Positions 1 through 9,863 of a stretch of 64,000 nt of DNA are shown piece by piece. Position numbers and translations under genes: made by a program. The notes beneath the pieces are model-generated. The model had not been told where the DNA came from, ran no database searches, and saw nothing but the letters and a program-made list of their open reading frames with translations. The DNA comes from Alphaproteobacteria bacterium 46_93_T64 (GTDB lineage: Bacteria > Pseudomonadota > Alphaproteobacteria > Sneathiellales > Sneathiellaceae). How positions within the stretch are numbered: the stretch's first letter is position 1; each line of letters begins with the position of its first letter. The stretch covers positions 62,001 through 126,000 of the forward strand of contig MAAN01000012.1 in assembly GCA_002163135.1 (NCBI GenBank). The letters are read 5' to 3'.

Positions 1-2
1 TA

Positions 3-1052
3 TTGGCAAGTTTGCTTGATGCTGCTGAAGCGGAGCCAACCGTTATCAATGGTGGGATTATTAATGCCTACGGCACGAATGCACGGCTTGGTAATGGTGA
101 CTGGATGGTCGTTGAGGCCGACGAGTCTGATGGGAGTTTTGTTAAGTTGCCTGCCACGATCGCAGTGGTGACAAATATCGATCCTGAACATCTTGACTTC
201 TATGGTGATTTTGACGGCGTTAAAGAAGCGTTTTTGACGTTTGTCGAAAACATTCCATTCTACGGTTTCGCGGCGCTTTGCATTGACCATGCTGAGGTGC
301 AGGCACTCATCGGTAAAATATCAGATCGCAGGTTGGTTACGTTTGGCCTATCCCCGCAGGCAGATTATCGCGCAGTCGATGTTCGTTTTGAGGCTGGAGG
401 CGCTCGCTTCAACGTATCTGTAAGTGATCGTATAAGTGCTGATAAGCGGATGATGAAGGGGTTCGAATTTCCAATGCCGGGTGCCCATAACGTTCAGAAT
501 GCAATGGCCGCGGTCGCTGTCGGGGCGGAAATGGGATTTGACGAGGTCACTTTGAAAAAAGGCCTTCGCGAATTCGGAGGCGTGAAACGCCGCTTTACAA
601 AAGTAGGTGTTACAAATGGTGTAACTGTAATCGATGATTATGGTCACCATCCAGTTGAGATATCCTCCGTTTTATCTGCTGCTCGCCAAGCATATGACGG
701 AAAAATTATAGCGGTGGTTCAACCTCACCGTTATTCAAGATTGAACGATTTGTTCGAAGACTTCTGTACCTGTTTTAACGACGCGGACACTGTGGTCGTT
801 GCCGATATTTATGCTGCCGGTGAAGATCCAATTGAAGGTGTCAGCCAGGATAGTTATGTTGAAGGTCTGCGGACACGTGGTCATCAACATGTTCTACCGC
901 TTTCAAGTCCAGAAAAGTTAGCGGAATTGATCATACAAGAGGCTGAACCGGGAGACGTTGTTGTATGCTTGGGTGCGGGTTCTATTTCATTGTGGGCAAA
1001 CCGATTGCCATCTGAATTGGCTGCCCTTCAGGAAAACGGGGCTGCGGAATGA
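3..1052 (+). CDS. murC: UDP-N-acetylmuramate--L-alanine ligase (5' end cut off by window)
   Basis: MurC joins L-alanine to UDP-MurNAc with ATP in the cytoplasm, the first amino-acid addition in building the peptidoglycan stem peptide. The reading frame is open to the left edge, so the N-terminal domain with the ATP-binding GKT loop lies outside; about 350 of a usual 460-480 residues remain. Visible are [10 protein letters not shown] and [11 protein letters not shown] of the central ATPase domain and [10 protein letters not shown] and QPHRYSRL of the C-terminal ligase domain, a combination typical of MurC rather than MurD, MurE or MurF. The stop overlaps the murB start by four bases (ATGA), implying translational coupling inside the division and cell-wall operon. 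Confidence 0.96.
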   Translation: MASLLDAAEAEPTVINGGIINAYGTNARLGNGDWMVVEADESDGSFVKLPATIAVVTNIDPEHLDFYGDFDGVKEAFLTFVENIPFYGFAALCIDHAEVQALIGKISDRRLVTFGLSPQADYRAVDVRFEAGGARFNVSVSDRISADKRMMKGFEFPMPGAHNVQNAMAAVAVGAEMGFDEVTLKKGLREFGGVKRRFTKVGVTNGVTVIDDYGHHPVEISSVLSAARQAYDGKIIAVVQPHRYSRLNDLFEDFCTCFNDADTVVVADIYAAGEDPIEGVSQDSYVEGLRTRGHQHVLPLSSPEKLAELIIQEAEPGDVVVCLGAGSISLWANRLPSELAALQENGAAE

Positions 1053-2002
1053 CTGCAATACTTCGCGCTGATATTCCATTGATTGAAAGGTTGCCAGAAG
1101 TCAAAGGTAGACTACGCGAAAATGTGGCGTTGAATAAAGTGACATGGTTCCAAGTGGGCGGTCCGGCAGACATTCTATATAAGCCTGAAGACGAAACTGA
1201 TCTCGCATTTTTCCTGAAAAACACACCCGTTGATATACCCCTATTCGTCCTTGGCGTCGGATCCAACCTACTGGTTAGAGATAGTGGATTTCGCGGTGTT
1301 GTTTTGCGTTTGGGACGTAATTTCGTGAAAATGAATTGCCTCGAAGGTAATCGTTTGCGGGTCGGAGCAGGGTCGCTTGATGTATATGTTTCGCATTTTG
1401 CCGCCGATAATGGTTTGACAGGGGCAGAGTTTCTAAGCGGTATCCCCGGAAGCATTGGCGGCGCACTCCGAATGAACGCAGGGGCTTATGGTTCTGAAAT
1501 GAAAGAAGTGCTGATTTCTGCCGTCGCGTACGATCGTGCCGGGGAACGTCATGAGCTCAATCTAGAGGATATGGGATTTTCTTATCGTCATTGCGATATC
1601 CCCACTGACTGGATATTTACTGAAGCTGTTCTGCAGTTGCAGCCAGGAAAAGCTGAAAAAATCACTCAGAAGATGAAAGAAATTGCTACGAGCCGGGAAG
1701 GCAGCCAGCCTGTAAAAAGCAGAACAGGAGGTTCTACTTTTGCTAATCCTGATGGGAAAAAGGCATGGGAGCTTATTGATGCTGTGGGCGGCCGTGGACT
1801 AAGCATTGGCGGTGCGAAAATTTCCGATAAACACTGCAATTTTCTAATTAATACAGGCGGAGCGACCGCTGCAGAATTAGAGGCAGTCGGCGAAGAAGCC
1901 CGCAGGCGCGTGTTTAAAGAATTTGATACGTTACTTCGCTGGGAAATTGTGCGTCTTGGCGATGTAGATGAAACCGCAACGACTAGGGAAAGTAAAGACT
2001 AA
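1049..2002 (+). CDS. murB: UDP-N-acetylenolpyruvoylglucosamine reductase
   Basis: MurB is the FAD-dependent, NADPH-using reductase that turns UDP-GlcNAc-enolpyruvate into UDP-MurNAc, the substrate of MurC. At 317 residues it has family length. The FAD-binding half is shown by [27 protein letters not shown] and [21 protein letters not shown] and the [12 protein letters not shown] loop with the candidate catalytic Ser follow. The absence of the extra loop found in E. coli MurB fits a type II enzyme, as is common outside gammaproteobacteria. It overlaps murC by four bases and its TAA shares one base with the ddl ATG, so the three genes are almost certainly cotranscribed. Confidence 0.96.
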   Translation: MTAILRADIPLIERLPEVKGRLRENVALNKVTWFQVGGPADILYKPEDETDLAFFLKNTPVDIPLFVLGVGSNLLVRDSGFRGVVLRLGRNFVKMNCLEGNRLRVGAGSLDVYVSHFAADNGLTGAEFLSGIPGSIGGALRMNAGAYGSEMKEVLISAVAYDRAGERHELNLEDMGFSYRHCDIPTDWIFTEAVLQLQPGKAEKITQKMKEIATSREGSQPVKSRTGGSTFANPDGKKAWELIDAVGGRGLSIGGAKISDKHCNFLINTGGATAAELEAVGEEARRRVFKEFDTLLRWEIVRLGDVDETATTRESKD

Positions 2003-2910
2003 TGAAGCATGTAGCGGTTTTGATGGGTGGTTGGTCAGCAGAGAGAGATGTGTCTCTTAAAAGCGGGGATGCTTGTGCCGCAGCTTTGGTTCGCTGCGGC
2101 TATAAAGTTACGCCCATCGATGTAGATCGCAATATTGCGAACGTCTTGGATGCTGTAAAACCTGATGTTTGTTTTAATGCTCTTCATGGGCGCTACGGTG
2201 AAGACGGTACTGTTCAAGGTGTACTGGAAGTTTTGGGAATTCCGTATACCCACTCAGGTGTTTTAGCCTCAGCCCTTGCCATGGACAAGCCTGTTGCCAA
2301 GAAGATATTTTCGGCAAAAGGCTTGAAATGCGCAGAGGGCAGGGTCATGACGCGTAAAGAGATACTGGATGGAGAAGAATATCCATTACCTCTTGTTATT
2401 AAGCCACTCAACGAAGGCTCAAGCGTTGGCGTAACTATTCTTTTGGAAAACGAAAATCGTCACCTATCGGATATTCCTTGGACTTTTGGAAATGAAGTCC
2501 TTGTTGAAACCTATGTTCCGGGACGCGAATTCCATGTGGCCGTAATGGGTGACCATGCGTTGGGGGCGGTTGAAATTCGTCCTCTAGGTCGTTTCTATGA
2601 CTATGAGGCGAAGTACACATCAGGTAAGGCCGAACATATTATGCCTGCGCCGCTTGAAAAGGATCGCTACGAAGAATTATTGGAAATGGGATTACAAGCA
2701 CATAGCGCTCTTGGATGCCGTGGCGTTAGCCGGACTGATTTCCGGTTTGATGATACAGCAACAGGTCCATCCGAATTTGTGGTTTTGGAAACGAACACAC
2801 AGCCAGGAATGACTGAGCTAAGCCTGGTTCCGGAAATTGCAGCGCATAGCGGTATAAATTTTGACGATTTGGTTCGTTGGATGGTGGAGGACGCATCATG
2901 CGACAGATAA
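2002..2910 (+). CDS. ddl: D-alanine--D-alanine ligase
   Basis: Ddl makes the D-Ala-D-Ala dipeptide with ATP for addition to the peptidoglycan stem by MurF. The 302-residue protein has the ATP-grasp layout: VLMGGWSAERDVSLKSG at the N-terminus, LHGRYGEDGTVQG, the lid and ATP-binding stretch LPLVIKPLNEGSSVGV, VETYVPGREF, and the C-terminal metal and substrate site with SRTDFRFDD and LETNTQPGMT. Its ATG overlaps the murB stop, and its 3' end runs 13 bases into ftsQ. The tyrosine position expected of a D-Ala-D-Lac ligase was not examined in detail, but gene context favours the D-Ala enzyme. Confidence 0.96.
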   Translation: MKHVAVLMGGWSAERDVSLKSGDACAAALVRCGYKVTPIDVDRNIANVLDAVKPDVCFNALHGRYGEDGTVQGVLEVLGIPYTHSGVLASALAMDKPVAKKIFSAKGLKCAEGRVMTRKEILDGEEYPLPLVIKPLNEGSSVGVTILLENENRHLSDIPWTFGNEVLVETYVPGREFHVAVMGDHALGAVEIRPLGRFYDYEAKYTSGKAEHIMPAPLEKDRYEELLEMGLQAHSALGCRGVSRTDFRFDDTATGPSEFVVLETNTQPGMTELSLVPEIAAHSGINFDDLVRWMVEDASCDR

Positions 2911-3929
2911 AAATATCCGCGGATGATCGTCCCTTTCAGGACACTGGCAAACCAAAACGGCAAGCAAAGAAAAGGCGGACATCCAAAAAAAAAGGGTCAA
3001 GCAATACACAATTTTTGTCGTCCTTACTGTCTCGTTTCATAATAATTTTCAAGGTGATCATAAAACTCTGTAAGGCTCCGTTTTCCTTTTTTTGGAAAAA
3101 AAACAATCGATCAAAAACCAGTAGTCGCCGCAAACAGTCTGGAGTATGGGTCAAGGTCGCCGTGTTAGGCGGTGGATTTGCTTTCCTTGTCGCATTGGTT
3201 GGATTTTCGGGCTTCTATGTCGTCAAAAATGGATTGATTGATGAAGCTGGATTATGGGCACGGGACTTACGCCTTACGGCTCTGGGCGGAGTTGGTATGG
3301 TTGTTCAAGAGGTTAGTGTCGCCGGACGCGATAAAACGCCGGCTAAATCCTTGATGACGGAACTAAACGTCGTCCGCGGTGACAGTATTGTTGATTTTGA
3401 CCCCAATTTAGCGCGTACCAGAATTGAAAAACTGGGCTGGGTAGAGCACGCATCAGTTATGCGCCGTTTTCCGGATGAAATTTTTATCAGAATTCAGGAA
3501 CGCCGCCCTTTCGCCAGATGGCAAATTAATGGAAAAACTGCAATTATTGACCGTAAAGGTGTGGTGATTGAGCATTCAGATAACGTCGAATTCCAGCATC
3601 TTCCAAAAGTGGTTGGTATTGGTGCGAACGAGCGCGCAGCCGAACTCTTTGATTTGCTCGCCGACACTCCTACGCTTTTTACGCGTCTGCAAAATGCTGT
3701 CAGGGTAAGAGATCGCAGATGGAATTTGGAATTTAGTAATGGTGTGAAAGTACTTCTTCCCGAAGAGGGAAGTGCCGTCGCTTGGGCCAAGTTGAATGAC
3801 TTGCAACAGGAAAAGAAAATCTTGAATAAAGGTGTTCTTTCCATCGATTTACGTGCTGCTGATAGAATGTATGTTCGCTTGAGACCTGCAGATGCAGAGT
3901 TTCGGCGAGACCCAGAGAAGAAAACCTGA
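2898..3929 (+). CDS. ftsQ: cell division protein FtsQ
   Basis: FtsQ is the bitopic divisome protein that joins the early FtsZ/FtsA ring to FtsB, FtsL and the late synthases. I chose the ATG preceded by GGTGGAGG at good spacing; an in-frame TTG 21 bases upstream is less likely. The 343-residue protein has a long, very basic cytoplasmic N-terminus (roughly residues 1-80, many Lys and Arg), one membrane helix around residues 85-108, a POTRA domain (about 120-200, ending in VMRRFPDEIFIRIQERRPFA) and a C-terminal beta domain. The Lys/Arg-rich tail is longer than in E. coli FtsQ. It starts inside ddl, consistent with an operon. Confidence 0.93.
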   Translation: MRQIKISADDRPFQDTGKPKRQAKKRRTSKKKGSSNTQFLSSLLSRFIIIFKVIIKLCKAPFSFFWKKNNRSKTSSRRKQSGVWVKVAVLGGGFAFLVALVGFSGFYVVKNGLIDEAGLWARDLRLTALGGVGMVVQEVSVAGRDKTPAKSLMTELNVVRGDSIVDFDPNLARTRIEKLGWVEHASVMRRFPDEIFIRIQERRPFARWQINGKTAIIDRKGVVIEHSDNVEFQHLPKVVGIGANERAAELFDLLADTPTLFTRLQNAVRVRDRRWNLEFSNGVKVLLPEEGSAVAWAKLNDLQQEKKILNKGVLSIDLRAADRMYVRLRPADAEFRRDPEKKT

Positions 3930-3972
3930 CGAAGATGGCTTGCGCCAAGAAAGAATAAGGGACTTAAGCCGG

Positions 3973-5214
3973 ATGGCAACAGGACGTAACGGACCTATAG
4001 CAGCTTTGGATATTGGCACTACAAAAGTGTGCTGTTTTGTTGCTGTTGAGGAAGCCGGAGGATTACGGATTAAGGGGATCGGGCATCAAGTCGCACGGGG
4101 TATGCGCGCAGGTGCAATCACCAATATGGAAAGAGCAGAAGAGTCTATCCGTTCTGCTGTTGATGCGGCTGAACGTATGGCAGGCGAGACCATTCGAGAG
4201 GTTTATCTTAGCGTGACTGCGGGGCAACCTGCGTCTCAAACGGTGGATGTGGAAATGTCCATTGCCGGTCAGGAGATTGGCGAAAAAGACCTTATTCGGA
4301 CCTTGAAAGAAGCTCAATCAAGCTATAATCCTGAAAATAGAACTGTTATTCATGCGCTCCCGGTTGGCTATAAAGTAGATGGAAATCGCGGTATACGGGA
4401 TCCACGTGGTATGTACGGCGACAGCTTCGGGGTCAGTATGCATATGGTCTCGGTCCAAAATAACCATGTAAGAAATCTGACAAATTGCGTTGAACGCTGC
4501 CATCTAAGTGTCGCCAAACTCGTCTCGGCACCTTACGCCTCTGGTTTGGCGTCCTTGGTTGAAGATGAGATGGATTTAGGTGTTACCGTTATTGATATGG
4601 GCGGCGGAGCGACAACATTCGCGGTCTTCTATGACGGAGAGATGGTCTATAACGAGGTTATTCCGGTTGGCGGTGGACATGTAAGCAATGATATCGCCCG
4701 TGGTTTGTCCACCTCTCTTGCGAATGCTGAACGGATGAAAACACTGTATGGCAGTGCGCTTGCCAGTCCATCCGATGAAAAGGAAATTATTGATGTTCCG
4801 CTTATTGGTGAAACTGAGCATGAGGTAGCAAATCATGTTCCGCGTTCGATGCTGGTCGGTATCATCAAACCAAGAATTGAAGAAATTCTGGAGATTGTCA
4901 GAGACCGACTTGCAATGTCCGGTTTTGCCAAGGTCGCAGGACGTCGTGCCGTACTTGTTGGTGGGGCATCGCAATTGGCCGGAGTGCAAGATTTAGCAGG
5001 ACGTATATTAGGCAAGCAGATGCGCATGGGTAAACCTATACGTGTCAAATCATTGGCCGAAGCTGTCGAAGGTCCGGCCTTTGCAACTGCAGCCGGGTTA
5101 TTGTCCTTTGCAGTGCGGAAAAATTTTAATGATCAACTAAGTGGCGGAGGGGAGGGAAAAAACCCGCAAAACCGCCTTTTACGCATCGGAAGTTGGTTCA
5201 AAGAAAACTTTTAA
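3973..5214 (+). CDS. ftsA: cell division protein FtsA
   Basis: FtsA is the actin-like ATPase that tethers FtsZ to the inner membrane. It has the phosphate-1 loop AALDIGTTKVCCF at the N-terminus, the phosphate-2 loop VIDMGGGATTFAVF, the adenosine motif VLVGGASQLAGV and a C-terminal amphipathic membrane-targeting helix RLLRIGSWFKENF. The start is uncertain: an in-frame ATG at 3892 would overlap ftsQ by 38 bases and add 27 poorly conserved, charged residues; I prefer 3973, where the family's conserved sequence begins. The order ftsQ-ftsA-ftsZ is the standard one. A gap of about 107 bases separates it from ftsZ and may hold an ftsZ promoter. Confidence 0.94.
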   Translation: MATGRNGPIAALDIGTTKVCCFVAVEEAGGLRIKGIGHQVARGMRAGAITNMERAEESIRSAVDAAERMAGETIREVYLSVTAGQPASQTVDVEMSIAGQEIGEKDLIRTLKEAQSSYNPENRTVIHALPVGYKVDGNRGIRDPRGMYGDSFGVSMHMVSVQNNHVRNLTNCVERCHLSVAKLVSAPYASGLASLVEDEMDLGVTVIDMGGGATTFAVFYDGEMVYNEVIPVGGGHVSNDIARGLSTSLANAERMKTLYGSALASPSDEKEIIDVPLIGETEHEVANHVPRSMLVGIIKPRIEEILEIVRDRLAMSGFAKVAGRRAVLVGGASQLAGVQDLAGRILGKQMRMGKPIRVKSLAEAVEGPAFATAAGLLSFAVRKNFNDQLSGGGEGKNPQNRLLRIGSWFKENF

Positions 5215-5321
5215 ACAGAAAAAAATCATGTTTTTCCATCAATATGTAAGAAGTAGGGTTCCATTACCCACAATATTTGGTATTAATTAGGGTAGAACGT
5301 GTCATTAAGGAGGGTGTTGCT

Positions 5322-7016
5322 GTGGGGATAAATTTATCAGTACCGGACCAAACTGAACTAAAGCCTAGAATTCTGGTGTTGGGTGTGGGTGGAGCCGGTG
5401 GAAATGCTGTCAACAACATGATCCAATCTGAGCTTCAGGGCGTTGAGTTTGTTGTTGCCAACACCGATGCGCAGGCATTGAAGCAAAGTTTGGCAGATAG
5501 TCGTATTCAACTGGGAGCTGAGCTCACAGAAGGCCTCGGCGCTGGATCGAAACCTCAAATTGGTGCGAGTGCTGCTGAAGAGGCGATCGAGGAAATTACC
5601 TCTCACCTTAAAGGTGTTCACATGTGCTTTATCACTGCCGGTATGGGCGGTGGTACAGGTACGGGTGCGGGCCCTATTGTTGCAAAAGCAGCAAAGGAAC
5701 TTGGTATCCTGACAGTTGGCGTAGTGACGAAGCCCTTCCAGTTTGAAGGTAATCACAGAATGCGTACGGCTGAAGCCGGTATCGAAGAGCTTCAAAGATA
5801 TGTGGACACACTGATTATTATCCCTAATCAGAACCTGTTCCGTATCGCGAACGAAAAAACAACATTTGCTGACGCCTTTAACATGGCGGACGATGTCCTG
5901 CATTCAGGTGTTCGCGGCGTAACTGACCTTATGGTTATGCCGGGCTTGATTAATCTCGATTTTGCCGACGTGAATACTGTTATGGGCGAAATGGGCAAGG
6001 CAATGATGGGGACTGGTGAGGCCACTGGCGAAAATCGAGCTATAGAAGCCGCCGAAGCCGCTATTTCCAACCCACTTCTTGATGACGTATCCATGAAGGG
6101 TGCGCGAGGCGTATTGATTAATATCACTGGTGGTATGGATCTGACCCTTTATGAGCTGGATGAGGCCGCAAATCGCATTCGTAGCGAAGTTGATCCAGAT
6201 GCTAACATTATTGTTGGTTCTACCTTTAATCCCGATATGGATGGCACCATGCGTGTGTCTGTTGTTGCGACTGGGATAGATGCCGCGGAATTGATGCAGC
6301 CTGTTGCCCCTAACGTTACTTCCCTTCTTAAAGTAACTGGCGGCGGTATGGATCGGCCAAGCAGCTTTGGTGCTCCAGTAGCAAGAGCGACAACAGGAAG
6401 TATGGCAGCTGTTCATGCTAGTGGCTTTGGTGCCTCCGTTCCTGAGGGGATTCCTGCAGGTCAACCAATGATGAGCGGTGAAGCTTCGGATGTGTCTGGC
6501 TTAACAGTGGGACATTCAGAAGGCGCTTCAGCGGAAACTAATCTTGCCCGTAATATTGAGCCAGACTTGTTATCTGAAATTGAAGATGTGATGGAGGAAA
6601 GTGACGCTACGTCTGCAGAAGTGCAGGGTCGCGAAGCGCCGTTCAAAGCACCTCCGGTCATCAAGGTTGACAAGCGAGCAGAAGATTTGGTCAATCCCGC
6701 TGGAAAGCAAAGCGCGGAAAACGCTGTAGAACCCAAGCGCAAGCGCAAGGGGCCTAGCTTGTTTGAAAGAATGACTGGTGTTGGTCGATTGAGCCGTAAA
6801 GCTGAGGCTGAGCGCAAACAAACAGCTGCAGCTAGTGAGCCTGTTATCCGCAGGGAGCCAGTTGCTTCCAGTGCTCCAGTAGAGGCCAAGCCGCAATCCG
6901 CAGTAGCGCAGCCGCAGAAAGAAGAAACCTTATCTTCATCTGTTCGTATCGAACAGAAAAAAGAAGATGAAGACCTTTTGGATATTCCGGCTTTCTTAAG
7001 GCGCCAGGCTAACTAA
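5322..7016 (+). CDS. ftsZ: cell division protein FtsZ, GTG start
   Basis: FtsZ is the tubulin-like GTPase that forms the cytokinetic ring. The start is taken as the GTG at 5322 because a near-perfect AAGGAGGG lies seven bases upstream; an in-frame TTG 15 codons earlier has no such site. The 564-residue protein has [15 protein letters not shown], the tubulin signature [10 protein letters not shown], and [18 protein letters not shown] at the end of the GTPase core (about residue 320). A long disordered linker of roughly 220 residues, rich in Ala, Glu and Ser, follows, then the conserved tail [13 protein letters not shown] that binds FtsA and other partners. Long linkers of this kind are common in alphaproteobacteria. 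A terminator follows the gene. Confidence 0.96.
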   Translation: MGINLSVPDQTELKPRILVLGVGGAGGNAVNNMIQSELQGVEFVVANTDAQALKQSLADSRIQLGAELTEGLGAGSKPQIGASAAEEAIEEITSHLKGVHMCFITAGMGGGTGTGAGPIVAKAAKELGILTVGVVTKPFQFEGNHRMRTAEAGIEELQRYVDTLIIIPNQNLFRIANEKTTFADAFNMADDVLHSGVRGVTDLMVMPGLINLDFADVNTVMGEMGKAMMGTGEATGENRAIEAAEAAISNPLLDDVSMKGARGVLINITGGMDLTLYELDEAANRIRSEVDPDANIIVGSTFNPDMDGTMRVSVVATGIDAAELMQPVAPNVTSLLKVTGGGMDRPSSFGAPVARATTGSMAAVHASGFGASVPEGIPAGQPMMSGEASDVSGLTVGHSEGASAETNLARNIEPDLLSEIEDVMEESDATSAEVQGREAPFKAPPVIKVDKRAEDLVNPAGKQSAENAVEPKRKRKGPSLFERMTGVGRLSRKAEAERKQTAAASEPVIRREPVASSAPVEAKPQSAVAQPQKEETLSSSVRIEQKKEDEDLLDIPAFLRRQAN

Positions 7017-7071
7017 GAATTCGAAAACATACGGCTCTATTTATAGAGTAAGTTGATTGAAAGAATAAACG

Positions 7072-7100
7072 GGGGTCGCATATATTTGCGATCCCTTTTC
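7072..7100 (+). terminator. rho-independent terminator after ftsZ
   Basis: A 9-bp stem (GGGGTCGCA pairing with TGCGATCCC, one G-U pair) with a 6-base loop is followed by TTTTC. It lies about 55 bases past the ftsZ stop and would end the division operon before lpxC. Confidence 0.75.
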
Positions 7101-7241
7101 TATTTTCTAAATCATAATTATCTTACGAGTTAACGTTTGTTTCATCATGGAAATAATTGGTAACAAAGAGTGATTTGTGTTTCGGGGGAGTGTTCATTAG
7201 TAATAGGCTTAGATAAAAATTAAACGGAAGCGTACAATACA

Positions 7242-8177
7242 ATGATTATTTTTCAAAAAACCCTACGCAACAGCATAAGCTGTACTGGTGTTGGGGTTCA
7301 TAGCGGAAACGTTGTAAATATGACTTTGAAGCCAGCTGCTGCTGGTACTGGTATTGTCTTCCGTCGATTGGATGTTGCACCTGAGGTTTCTGAAATACCG
7401 GCTCTCTATAACACAGTTAGCGAATTGGTAATGTGTACAACAATAGCAAACGCAGCGAATGTTAAGGTTGCAACAATCGAACATTTGATGGCGGCCTTTT
7501 CTGGTAGTGGTATCGATAACGCAATCGTAGAGCTTGATGGCCCTGAAGTCCCTGTGATGGATGGTTCTGCAGCTCCGTTTATTTTTCTAATTGAATGTGC
7601 TGACATTATTGAACAAGAACTTCCGCGCCAGTATATTAAGGTTTTGAAAGAAATTGAAGCCCGTGACGGCGATGCTGCAGCGATACTGTCTCCGGGAGAC
7701 AATGTGTCGATCGCTTTTGAAATTGCATTTGATAATCAAAGAATTGGGCGCCAGAGTTGCAGCTTTAATATGCGCAATGGCACTTTTAAAAACGAACTGT
7801 CACGCGCGCGTACCTTTGGTTTCCTTGGAGAGTTAGAGCAATTGAAGTCTATGGGGCTGGCAAAGGGTGGATCTCTTGAAAATGCCATCGTCCTGAGCGG
7901 TGAAGAAGTCTTGAACGAAGAAGGTTTGCGCTATCAAGACGAATTTGTCCGTCACAAAGCTTTGGATGCTGTGGGAGATTTGTATCTGGCTGGAGCTCCA
8001 ATTATTGGGCAGTTCCACGGATATCGTTCTGGACACGCATTAAATAACAAATTGCTACATGCCTTCCTAAGTGATGAAAATGCTTGGTGCTATACAAGTG
8101 AAGCGCCGGTTCGCGCCTCTAATGTTGGCGGCGCCTATTGGCCAGAACAAAAAGCCGCGGCCCCAATTACAGCATAG
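7242..8177 (+). CDS. lpxC: UDP-3-O-acyl-N-acetylglucosamine deacetylase
   Basis: LpxC is the zinc deacetylase of the committed step of lipid A synthesis and acts in the cytoplasm. The 311-residue protein shows the family motifs in order: GVGVHSG near the N-terminus, TIEHLMAAFSGSGIDNA with the first zinc His, the substrate loop VPVMDGSAAPF, and the C-terminal RHKALDAVGDLYLAG and FHGYRSGHALN carrying the remaining zinc ligands and catalytic His. It lies downstream of ftsZ, as in many proteobacteria, but is separated by a terminator and a 140-base AT-rich leader, so it probably has its own promoter. A strong terminator follows. Confidence 0.97.
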   Translation: MIIFQKTLRNSISCTGVGVHSGNVVNMTLKPAAAGTGIVFRRLDVAPEVSEIPALYNTVSELVMCTTIANAANVKVATIEHLMAAFSGSGIDNAIVELDGPEVPVMDGSAAPFIFLIECADIIEQELPRQYIKVLKEIEARDGDAAAILSPGDNVSIAFEIAFDNQRIGRQSCSFNMRNGTFKNELSRARTFGFLGELEQLKSMGLAKGGSLENAIVLSGEEVLNEEGLRYQDEFVRHKALDAVGDLYLAGAPIIGQFHGYRSGHALNNKLLHAFLSDENAWCYTSEAPVRASNVGGAYWPEQKAAAPITA

Positions 8178-8220
8178 TGTTGGTCATACTTAGAGGCTAA
8201 ATATCACGAAGATAAAGAAA

Positions 8221-8248
8221 AAGGCACGGAGCGATCCGTGCCTTTTTT
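8221..8248. terminator. bidirectional terminator between lpxC and the XRE gene
   Basis: A perfect stem (AAGGCACGGA with TCCGTGCCTT, GCGA loop) has a T run on its right and an A run on its left. It can therefore end both lpxC and the convergent XRE gene, whose stop is only about 14 bases away. Confidence 0.88.
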
Positions 8249-8261
8249 CATTGTATACATG

Positions 8262-8648
8262 TTAAGCAGTTTTGCGCTTGCGTTCTCGACCAGCAAGGCT
8301 TTTGATCAAACCGCTTACGGCAGAACGTATGGCAGGTTCGTCGATTTCGCTATAGTTGCGAACAAGTTCGATAGTTGAACGGTTCTTTCCACCATGTTCA
8401 AGCGGAGAGCTGGATGTTAGAGGCTCAAGTTGATCAAAGAAGTAAGAAACATCTACTTCTAGACGTTGGCCAATTTCATACAGACGTCCGGCACTGACGC
8501 GATTGGCGCCAGTTTCATATTTCTGTACTTGCTGATAGGAGATTTCTAATGCTTGCGCTAAGTGTTCCTGCGTTAGACCCATCATTGTGCGTCTCTCACG
8601 GATACGCTCACCGACGTGGTCGTCAACTCGTTTGGCGAGTTTACTCAT
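8262..8648 (-). CDS. XRE-family (PraR-like) transcriptional regulator
   Basis: A DNA-binding regulator of 128 residues. The start is the Met of MSKLAKRVDDHVG; the frame stays open for another 64 codons upstream, but that part looks unlike the family. Residues about 12-65 form a Cro/C1-type helix-turn-helix (RIRERRTMMGLTQEHLA, then ISYQQVQKYETGANRVS), followed by a short tail ending in basic residues. The closely conserved HTH is widespread in alphaproteobacteria, where relatives such as rhizobial PraR act on quorum sensing and biofilm formation. That role is not shown here. It is convergent with lpxC and divergent from bamD. Confidence 0.85.
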   Translation of the reverse strand: MSKLAKRVDDHVGERIRERRTMMGLTQEHLAQALEISYQQVQKYETGANRVSAGRLYEIGQRLEVDVSYFFDQLEPLTSSSPLEHGGKNRSTIELVRNYSEIDEPAIRSAVSGLIKSLAGRERKRKTA

Positions 8649-9020
8649 TAGCTGGTACCTTTCATTCACTTTGGGCTTGTGGGGTGCCCATAAACATTTA
8701 CTACATACCGTAACGGGTATGAGGGCGTCTAAATCAGTGATCTGTCGGATTCTCCCATAGGAAGAAGATCCATAAAATATAACTACCCTTACTATTAATC
8801 TAGCACACTGACTGCAAAAATCAAAATGCGATATATACAACTTCTGATAAATTCATATAAAAGAAAGGGTTAGGGGGAGACAAACCGGTTTTAAATCGCT
8901 CGTCAGTAGAAAATTTATGAAAAATCTTCACGTAACAAGAAAAGAATAACCTGTGCTTTCCAAGGGACGATTGTTTGGATAAAATACATTTAACGAATAG
9001 CATCAACATAGGTCGAAGTG
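8649..9020. other. divergent intergenic region, XRE gene / bamD
   Basis: About 370 bases hold no convincing gene. The open frames here are extensions of, or antisense to, neighbouring genes and resemble no protein I know. It should contain the promoters of both divergent genes; I could not place a clear -35/-10 pair or an operator repeat. Confidence 0.4.
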
Positions 9021-9851
9021 ATGGCGAAGTTCTGCGTAAATGCATTTCAGGGGAAAGCCCTGACAGTTATAATCCTAGCGGCATTCTTATTAACGGGATG
9101 TAGTTCGGATGTTGTCGAGACATATCAGGAAAAACCTGTACAACTATTGTACAACAAAGCACTAGCTGACCTGAATTCTGAAAACTACATTGAAGCGGCT
9201 AAAGGATTTGATGAAGTTGAACGTCAGCATCCTTATTCTGTTTGGTCAACCAAGGCGCAAGTCATGTCGGCGTTTGCCTATTATCAAAGCAATAGATATG
9301 ACCAAGCTATTTTGGCAGCTGACAGGTTTATTGAACTTCATCCGGGAAGTAAAGATGTTCCATATGCTTATTACTTAAAATCAATCTCTTATTACGAGCA
9401 GATAACTGGTGTTGGACGAGATCAGAAAGTAACGAGACAAGCCTTGGATGCATTAGAGAAAGTTGTTCGCCGTTTTCCTAATTCGGAATATGCACGTGAT
9501 GCAAGACTCAAAATTGATTTAACGAGAGATCACCTCGCGGGTAAGGAAATGGAAATTGGGCGATATTATCTGAACTCAAAACACTATATCGCTGCAATTA
9601 ATCGATTCAGGTCGGTCGTGGAAACATATCAGACAACCTCGCACGTACCTGAAGCATTACATCGTCTGACTGAATCTTATTTATCCCTTGGCATTACGGA
9701 TGAAGCGAAAACTGCTGCGGCAGTACTGGGCCACAATTTTCCAGGAAGTAACTGGTATCAGGACAGCTATGCGCTCTTGGACGATGCATATCTCAAACCT
9801 GAAGTGAAAGAAGATTCCTGGCTGACTAAAGCCTGGAAGAAAGTATTTTAG
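9021..9851 (+). CDS. bamD: outer-membrane assembly lipoprotein BamD
   Basis: BamD is the essential lipoprotein of the BAM complex, which inserts beta-barrel proteins into the outer membrane. The start is the ATG next to an in-frame GTG. The 276-residue precursor has a hydrophobic signal and a lipobox FLLTGC, with the lipidated Cys at residue 27. Five TPR-like helical pairs follow, recognisable from YNKALADLNSENYIEAAKG, HPYSVWSTKAQV, FIELHPGSKDVPYAYY and FPNSEYARDAR, the usual BamD (ComL/YfiO) pattern. Only 12 bases separate it from recN, a bamD-recN order often seen in alphaproteobacteria. Confidence 0.95.
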   Translation: MAKFCVNAFQGKALTVIILAAFLLTGCSSDVVETYQEKPVQLLYNKALADLNSENYIEAAKGFDEVERQHPYSVWSTKAQVMSAFAYYQSNRYDQAILAADRFIELHPGSKDVPYAYYLKSISYYEQITGVGRDQKVTRQALDALEKVVRRFPNSEYARDARLKIDLTRDHLAGKEMEIGRYYLNSKHYIAAINRFRSVVETYQTTSHVPEALHRLTESYLSLGITDEAKTAAAVLGHNFPGSNWYQDSYALLDDAYLKPEVKEDSWLTKAWKKVF

Positions 9852-9863
9852 GTCAGTAACCAG

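Noticed and set aside
5358-5903. 181-codon open frame antisense to ftsZ
   Set aside because: Lies fully within the conserved FtsZ GTPase domain; the Thr/Asn/Cys-rich product has no domain.
8821-9045. 74-codon minus-strand frame in the XRE/bamD gap
   Set aside because: Overlaps the bamD start, has no strong ribosome site and resembles no family.
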